DNA from: an uncultured bacterium
GTDB taxonomy: Bacteria; Vulcanimicrobiota; CADAWZ01
Assembly: GCA_949288455.1 (NCBI GenBank)
Contig: CASEKF010000055.1
Coordinates: 1 to 10,278, forward strand
Length of the DNA stretch: 10,278 nt
Direction of reading: 5' to 3'
Part shown: piece after piece, positions 6,584 through 10,278 of the stretch
Layout: each line of letters opens with the position of its first letter
Numbering within the stretch: the stretch's first letter is position 1
Position numbers and translations under genes: made by a program
The notes under the pieces: model-generated
Database searches by the model: none
The model's input: the letters and a program-made list of their open reading frames with translations, nothing else
What the model was told of the DNA's origin: nothing

Positions 6584-7294
6584 ATGAAAGAACAAGATAA
6601 GCAAACTTATGACATAATAGTCGCAAACACAAAAAAATTAAAAAACCTGCCTCCCTTTTTAAAAAAAATCGATAATTCGACTAAAAATGATCCATATTCA
6701 TCTTCCAAAACGACAAAGACAAAACAAATCGCGATAGCCTCTGATATAACTAAAGCGGAAACTGCTCATTTAAAAAAGATCCTTCAAAAAAGCGGCGTAA
6801 AATTTAAAATACAACCGCATACAAAAAGCGAACTCGACGCGGTCTTACCGTTGAAATTTGTACGAAGCAATATCGCTCTATACGCCTCTATTAAAAATCG
6901 CTCGGATTACAAAATCTCTCAAAAAGATTATTTCTGTTTTCTCGCTCTAACTATTCTTTTAAGTTTGTTAACTATAAACATTTTTATCTCGGTCGACAAA
7001 TCCGACTACGAACTGCATAGAGCCGTGATAAGACAAGACGCAAATAGAATAAGAAGAATTCTGGAAAAAAATCCGGAATTTCTTTCGGTAAAAGACGCTA
7101 AAGGGAGAATACCTATTCACTACGTAAGGGACGACTCCGGAGTAAAAGTACTGGAACTGCTGCTAGAAGCAAAATCTCCCATAAACGTCTTAGACGACTA
7201 TGGCAAAACTCCGCTGGACTATATAGATAAAAATAAAAATAAAACCGTTTATTATATTTTTCTTAAAAATGGAGCTATCTCAAGACGCAATTAG
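6584..7294 (+). CDS. Single-pass membrane protein with C-terminal ankyrin repeats
   Basis: 236 residues in three parts. Residues 1-115 are a Lys/Ser/Thr-rich, probably cytoplasmic region of no known family. One hydrophobic segment (about 117-137, FLALTILLSLLTINIFISV) is the only membrane span. Residues 142-232 carry ankyrin-like repeats: ELHRAVIRQDANRIRRILE, then DAKGRIPIHYV followed by VLELLLEAKSPIN, then DDYGKTPLDYI and a final partial repeat ending in FLKNGA. Ankyrin repeats mediate protein-protein binding. More Lys/Arg flank the N-side of the span, so by the positive-inside rule the repeats would face the periplasm or outside. ATG 6584 is 6 nt after the B3/4 gene stop with no Shine-Dalgarno, again suggesting coupling in one transcript. 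Function unknown; anchoring or scaffolding for its neighbours is inference. Confidence 0.75.
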   Translation: MKEQDKQTYDIIVANTKKLKNLPPFLKKIDNSTKNDPYSSSKTTKTKQIAIASDITKAETAHLKKILQKSGVKFKIQPHTKSELDAVLPLKFVRSNIALYASIKNRSDYKISQKDYFCFLALTILLSLLTINIFISVDKSDYELHRAVIRQDANRIRRILEKNPEFLSVKDAKGRIPIHYVRDDSGVKVLELLLEAKSPINVLDDYGKTPLDYIDKNKNKTVYYIFLKNGAISRRN

Positions 7295-7322
7295 TTTTTA
7301 CAGCTTTGTAACATTATTCTTA

Positions 7323-7351
7323 TTGTGTTAACAAAAAAAATATGTTATTAT
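7323..7351 (+). promoter_or_regulatory. Predicted sigma70-type promoter of the subtilase gene
   Basis: TTGTGT (7323-7328) and TATTAT (7346-7351) are separated by 17 nt, matching the spacing of the tRNA promoter in this window. The predicted start of transcription near 7358 leaves a leader of about 70 nt ending in AGGGG (7413-7417), 9 nt before ATG 7427. An 8-bp palindrome TGTTAACA (7326-7333) overlaps the -35 element and could be a regulator site, though it is short enough to be chance. No hairpin terminator separates the ankyrin gene from this promoter, so some read-through is possible. Confidence 0.5.
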
Positions 7352-7426
7352 GAAAATGCCTAATACAATACGATTATCAACGTCGCGTATAAGCAAAACA
7401 AAATTTTATCTCAGGGGTTAAATATT

Positions 7427-8884
7427 ATGGGTATAGCGCGAATTAACGGAGGACAAAATTATATAAAGTCTTTTGAGATTCCTCTTAAACGAAGCCAAAT
7501 TTCAGACGCCTATAATAAAGAAACTGCCTGCGACGCTTTTTCTCATTCGTCTGAAATTACGGAACAAGACAACTCGATAACATTGATTCTTACCGGGACG
7601 TCTAAACATAAAACGGAAACGGAAAAAGCTCTCAAAGAATATGGCGGCCAAATCCGTAAGGAACTGACATCTATAGGAGGCATGATTATCGATTTGCCTC
7701 GCGCCAACTTGAAATCTTTCGCAAATTCCGTTTCTTCCGATATAACGGTTAAAGAAGAGGCTTTAACTATTCCCAATCTTTACCGCTATCCTTCGTCGTC
7801 TCACATAATATCAAATCCCGACGCGAAAGACGCGACTAAGAAAAATGAAATATACTTTGCCGAAACGGCGTTAAACAAACTTAAAAACCGAGGAGAAATT
7901 AATTCTCTTCCAAGCGATAGCTCGTCCATAAAGATGCATAATGCCTTTATTGACTCGCTAGGAATAGATAAGTTACATGAAAAAGGCATAACGGGGAAAG
8001 GAGTCGGAGTATGCGTTATAGACTCAGGCATAGCCGAACATCCTGACTTAAAAGACAATATATCGGTATGGAAAGATTTTACGAAAGACAATTCGCAAAC
8101 TCCCATTGACAAATTAGGTCATGGAACCCTCGTTACCGGATTATTGGCCGGCAATGGAACAAAATCCAACGGATTAATTAAAGGAGTAGCTCCCGACGTA
8201 GACCTGATAGGAGCCAGAGTCAAAACCGTTTCCGAAGGAATACTGGCTTTGCAGTGGGCTATTGAGAACAAAGACAAACATAATATAAAAGTTATCAATA
8301 TATCTTTAGGAGATTTTGCGATAAGAAGCTCCAGTAAAGATCCCTGGGTTCAAGCCGCTGAAAAAGCCGTGGAAGCCGGCATTACGGTAGTAGTAGCCGC
8401 CGGCAACGAAGGCCCGGGAGAATCGACAATAAGCACTCCGGGCACATCTCAAAAAGTAATCACCGTAGGTTCTCTAGACGACAGGCAAACCATTTCAAAA
8501 TCCGACGATAAAGTTGCGGAAAATTCAAGCAGAGGCCCTTCAATCGACGGTTTTGCAAAACCGGACGTTTTGGCTCCGGGCATTAATCTTATTTCTACTC
8601 TTGCCGAAGGCTCCATAATGGACGTTAAAAACCAACATAACCCATATGTGGCGCAATCCGGCTCCTCGCTGGCAACTCCTATAGTTTCAGGTCTTTGCGC
8701 CCTTATGCTGCAAGCAAATCCCGATCTGACTAACGAACAAATAAAAGCGATAATATCAAAAACGGCTACGAACGTCGACGGAGCCGATTTATACTCTCAA
8801 GGACAAGGCGCAATAAATCCGGAGCAGGCGATAGAGTTGGCTATAAATTTACATAAAAATAACACAACGGAGAATATCGCATGA
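7427..8884 (+). CDS. Subtilisin-like serine protease (S8 family) with propeptide-like domain, no signal peptide
   Basis: 485 residues. Residues 50-113 resemble the I9 inhibitor/chaperone propeptide (SITLILTG, a charged helix, then TSIGGMIIDLPRANLKSFA). The catalytic domain runs from about 170 to 475 with an intact triad: Asp199 in VCVIDSGIAEHPDL, His232 in LGHGTLVTGLLAG, Ser414 in SGSSLATP, plus the oxyanion-hole Asn327 in VVVAAGNEGPG. It should therefore be an active endopeptidase after autoprocessing. The N-terminus (MGIARINGGQNYIKSFEIP) has no hydrophobic signal, and there is no membrane anchor or C-terminal sorting domain, so it is either an intracellular subtilase or leaves by a non-Sec route. 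Shine-Dalgarno AGGGG at 7413-7417 supports this start. Its last four bases overlap the next gene as ATGA, a typical coupled junction. Confidence 0.93.
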   Translation: MGIARINGGQNYIKSFEIPLKRSQISDAYNKETACDAFSHSSEITEQDNSITLILTGTSKHKTETEKALKEYGGQIRKELTSIGGMIIDLPRANLKSFANSVSSDITVKEEALTIPNLYRYPSSSHIISNPDAKDATKKNEIYFAETALNKLKNRGEINSLPSDSSSIKMHNAFIDSLGIDKLHEKGITGKGVGVCVIDSGIAEHPDLKDNISVWKDFTKDNSQTPIDKLGHGTLVTGLLAGNGTKSNGLIKGVAPDVDLIGARVKTVSEGILALQWAIENKDKHNIKVINISLGDFAIRSSSKDPWVQAAEKAVEAGITVVVAAGNEGPGESTISTPGTSQKVITVGSLDDRQTISKSDDKVAENSSRGPSIDGFAKPDVLAPGINLISTLAEGSIMDVKNQHNPYVAQSGSSLATPIVSGLCALMLQANPDLTNEQIKAIISKTATNVDGADLYSQGQGAINPEQAIELAINLHKNNTTENIA

Positions 8885-9165
8885 TTTGGACTTACGACGA
8901 CGCGCAAAAAGTATGGAACCTCATGGAAAACGACGCTATAACGGCGCGAATTTTTCTAAAAAATAAAGAAAAACAAAAAAAACAATTTTTAGCTAAATCG
9001 CTTATTCCGTCTATATATACGAGTTCTAAAACCTTTAATAAACTTACCAGAAGCAATAAATCCTGGAAAACTACAAATAAAAAATTTAAAACAAACGAAG
9101 AAAGAGAACAATATATCGATATAAAAAAGCGCGAGATAATAAAATACATAAAAAATTTCATATAA
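8881..9165 (+). CDS. Small lysine-rich protein of unknown function, translationally coupled to the subtilase
   Basis: 94 residues, not recognised. It holds 18 Lys and 4 Arg against 10 acidic residues, so it is strongly basic. A helical N-terminus (MIWTYDDAQKVWNLMENDAI) is followed by a polar Lys/Asn/Thr-rich middle and a charged C-terminal helix (residues about 72-93). There is no signal peptide or membrane segment. The start codon overlaps the subtilase stop (ATGA at 8881-8884), which is the best evidence that it is a real gene co-expressed with the protease. It could be a partner, substrate or inhibitor of the protease; the sequence does not decide. Base composition is even richer in A than its neighbours, so a non-functional remnant is also possible. 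Confidence 0.6.
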   Translation: MIWTYDDAQKVWNLMENDAITARIFLKNKEKQKKQFLAKSLIPSIYTSSKTFNKLTRSNKSWKTTNKKFKTNEEREQYIDIKKREIIKYIKNFI

Positions 9166-9172
9166 AAATATA

Positions 9173-9201
9173 TAGACAAAAACAAACAAATGTGATAAAA
9201 T
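9173..9201 (+). promoter_or_regulatory. tRNA-Leu promoter (TAGACA-17-TAAAAT)
   Basis: A -35 TAGACA (9173-9178) and a -10 TAAAAT (9196-9201) with 17-nt spacing place transcription start near 9208, only about 8 nt before the mature tRNA 5' end at 9216. The best promoter in the window. Confidence 0.75.
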
Positions 9202-9215
9202 AATTTTCGCTTCAA

Positions 9216-9298
9216 GCGGAAGTGGCGGAATGGCAGACGCGCCAGGTTCAGGGTCTGGTGTCCTTAAGGATGTGCGGGTTCAAATCCCGCCTTCCGCA
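9216..9298 (+). tRNA. tRNA-Leu (anticodon CAG)
   Basis: An 83-nt type II tRNA. The acceptor stem GCGGAAG (9216-9222) pairs fully with CTTCCGC (9291-9297), and the discriminator is A (9298). The anticodon stem CCAGG (9242-9246) pairs with TCTGG (9254-9258), with one G-U pair closing loop TTCAGGG; the anticodon CAG is at 9249-9251 and reads CUG leucine codons. The long variable arm (about 9259-9273, TCC/GGA stem with TTAA loop) is what tRNA-Leu, Ser and Tyr have. The T arm is GCGGG-TTCAAAT-CCCGC (9274-9290). The 3' CCA is not encoded, so it must be added after transcription. Confidence 0.97.
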
Positions 9299-9304
9299 TT
9301 TTTA

Positions 9305-9339
9305 AAGCCGAAACTTTTTATAAAGTTTCGGCTTCTTTT
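9305..9339 (+). terminator. Intrinsic terminator after tRNA-Leu
   Basis: AAGCCGAAACTTT (9305-9317) pairs perfectly with AAAGTTTCGGCTT (9322-9334), a 13-bp stem with a 4-nt TTAT loop, followed by CTTTT. It begins 7 nt after the tRNA. On the other strand the stem is followed by TTTAAAAA-type sequence only, so it may also weakly stop transcription of the converging minus-strand gene that ends at 9388. Confidence 0.9.
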
Positions 9340-9387
9340 ATAATATCTATAATCACGTTCCAAACCGAAAAATATGCAAATTAAATT

Positions 9388-10278
9388 TTAAAAAGTCAGG
9401 TTATCAACGTTATCTAAATCAGGAAGAACTTCTTCTACATTCTCCACGTCAAAGTCGCTAATAGATAACTCGGCGTCGTCAACGTCCAAAAATTCAGCGG
9501 TAAGAGAAGAAACTTCAACGTCATCTACTTGATCGATACTCTTGTCTTGTACCGTTTTTTCTTCATTGGAAATATTATCCTTAATATCTAAACTATTTTT
9601 CTCTTCGCCGCTTTCGGAAGAATCAACGCCTTTAAATATCTTATGAAACAATTCAATATCTTTATTAGAAACAGGGGGCTTCATATCGACCACTATACTC
9701 TGAACGTCAGGAAGAACTTCTTCGGAGACTTCCATAGAAACGGCATCTTCGTCTAAAAAGTCAAATTCTTCTTCAGAATCGTCAAACAGCGGCTCAACCG
9801 AGCTTTTTTCATCTCCGCCGACAAGATCAGACGAATCATGAGAAAATAAAGATTTATAAAGAGAAGGCTTCTCAGACGAAGACGAATAAGCTTTAAGAAG
9901 ACCGGAAACGGAAGAAAAAGTCCCGCCGGAAGAAGAATCGACAGAATCAGATAACGAAGGCAAGTTAGCGTCTTCAGACAAAGAATCGTCCGAAACAGAT
10001 TCGTCAGATAAAGAAGGATGAGCTTTAAGAAGGCCGGAAACGGAAGAAAAAGTCTCAAAGGAAGTATCGGAAGATAAAGAGACGACCGGCAAATCGGAGA
10101 CGGATGAAGAAGAAGAAGACTCGGATGAAGAAGAAACGGAAGTATCGGAAGATAAAGAGACGACCGGCAAATCAGAAGGCAAAGTTGAATTTTCTCTTAT
10201 TTTCAAATGCGTTGCGGGAAGATTTAACAAAATCTTCTTACCATTTTCGTCTACTACGAGTTCGGTATTTAATTTGCC
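9388..10278 (-). CDS. Serine/acidic-rich low-complexity protein, C-terminal part (5' partial)
   Basis: The minus-strand frame is open to the window edge, so 296 C-terminal residues are seen and the true start is outside; a TTG at 10230 is an internal codon. The first visible residues (TELVVDENGKKILLNLPA) look ordered, perhaps the end of a beta-rich domain I cannot identify. From there the chain is very rich in Ser, Asp and Glu with few aromatics, typical of disordered acidic linkers. It contains in-frame repeats: DLPVVSLSSDTS twice, TFSSVSGLLKA twice, and EEVLPD twice. The only clearly mixed segment is VDMKPPVSNKDIELFHKIFKG (split by no gap, about 100 residues from the end), which may be a short helix or binding motif. 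No membrane segment is visible. Function unknown. It converges on the tRNA unit. Confidence 0.75.
   Translation of the reverse strand, partial: GKLNTELVVDENGKKILLNLPATHLKIRENSTLPSDLPVVSLSSDTSVSSSSESSSSSSVSDLPVVSLSSDTSFETFSSVSGLLKAHPSLSDESVSDDSLSEDANLPSLSDSVDSSSGGTFSSVSGLLKAYSSSSEKPSLYKSLFSHDSSDLVGGDEKSSVEPLFDDSEEEFDFLDEDAVSMEVSEEVLPDVQSIVVDMKPPVSNKDIELFHKIFKGVDSSESGEEKNSLDIKDNISNEEKTVQDKSIDQVDDVEVSSLTAEFLDVDDAELSISDFDVENVEEVLPDLDNVDNLTF
9419..9723. repeat. 17-bp direct repeat encoding EEVLPD
   Basis: Identical 17-nt copies at 9419-9435 and 9707-9723 are 288 bp apart, in frame, and encode EEVLPD on the minus strand, in similar acidic surroundings (VENVEEVLPDLD and VSEEVLPDVQ). Shorter than the other two pairs, so it may be an older duplication or a conserved linear motif. 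Confidence 0.6.
9889..10054. repeat. 34-bp near-perfect direct repeat inside the low-complexity gene
   Basis: Copies at 9889-9922 and 10021-10054 differ only at 9901 (A) versus 10033 (G). The offset is 132 bp, in frame, and both encode TFSSVSGLLKA on the minus strand, the only non-acidic, partly hydrophobic repeat unit in the region. Confidence 0.88.
10060..10173. repeat. 36-bp perfect direct repeat inside the low-complexity gene
   Basis: Copies at 10060-10095 and 10138-10173 are identical and offset by 78 bp, a multiple of three, so both encode the same residues (SDLPVVSLSSDTS) on the minus strand. The spacer is Ser/Glu-rich coding sequence. This looks like recent in-frame duplication. Confidence 0.9.

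Noticed and set aside
7350-7421. A 23-codon ORF (ATG AAA ATG ... GGT TAA) ending 5 nt before the subtilase start, possible leader peptide.
   Set aside because: It has no Shine-Dalgarno, and its ATG overlaps the predicted -10 element, so it would lie at or before the transcription start.
8892-9215. Minus-strand ORF rich in Phe/Ile/Tyr opposite the small basic gene, resembling a membrane protein.
   Set aside because: Its hydrophobic composition is what the complement of an A-rich Lys-coding gene gives; it has no ribosome-binding site and overlaps the coupled plus-strand gene fully.
9889-10173. Possible CRISPR-like array, because of spaced 34- and 36-bp repeats.
   Set aside because: The repeats are two different pairs, all in frame within one coding sequence, with low-complexity coding spacers; there are no cas genes nearby.
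9388-10230. Reading the minus-strand low-complexity ORF as a complete 280-aa gene starting at TTG 10230.
   Set aside because: The frame stays open for 16 more codons to the window edge, with ordered-looking protein sequence, and no Shine-Dalgarno precedes the TTG.

Overview
The window is AT-rich bacterial chromosome with tightly packed genes, frequent ATA (Ile) and AGA (Arg) codons, good Shine-Dalgarno sites in front of operon-leading genes, and sigma70-like promoters (for example TAGACA-17-TAAAAT in front of a tRNA). It looks like a Gram-negative, possibly host-associated lineage such as Elusimicrobiota (Endomicrobium-like) or Vampirovibrionia/Melainabacteria. That assignment is a guess from gene style; no marker here fixes the phylum.

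Layout. (1) 1-2931, plus strand, housekeeping: the 3' part of dnaB (replicative helicase), prmA (L11 methyltransferase), rsmE (16S rRNA U1498 methyltransferase) and an orphan ECF-type S component (vitamin uptake membrane protein). The first three are 10 nt apart or overlapping and look like one operon. (2) 2932-4352, minus strand, a two-gene operon: a small helical protein of unknown function, then a secreted protein with three Ig-like (BACON/ASH-like) beta domains. Its last stop codon touches the stop codon of the ECF gene. (3) 4353-4698: a 346-nt divergent intergenic region. (4) 4699-7294, plus strand, an accessory three-gene cluster: a 405-aa Fic-domain protein with a long unrecognised N-terminal half, a free-standing B3/B4 (PheT editing-domain-like) protein, and a single-pass membrane protein with C-terminal ankyrin repeats; gaps are 7 and 6 nt. 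(5) 7323-9165, with its own promoter: a subtilisin-like protease with a propeptide-like domain but no signal peptide, overlapping by ATGA a small lysine-rich protein. (6) 9173-9339: a compact tRNA-Leu(CAG) unit with promoter and hairpin terminator. (7) 9388 to the end, minus strand: the C-terminal part of a serine/acidic-rich low-complexity protein with in-frame direct repeats.

Region 1 serves replication and ribosome maturation. The most interesting part is region 4 with region 5: a putative AMP/NMP-transferase, a tRNA-editing-like domain and a membrane-ankyrin protein in one likely transcript, followed by a leaderless subtilase with a coupled small basic partner. Whether these form a functional system (toxin-like, effector or stress module) is inference; the sequence shows only the gene arrangement and the domain motifs.
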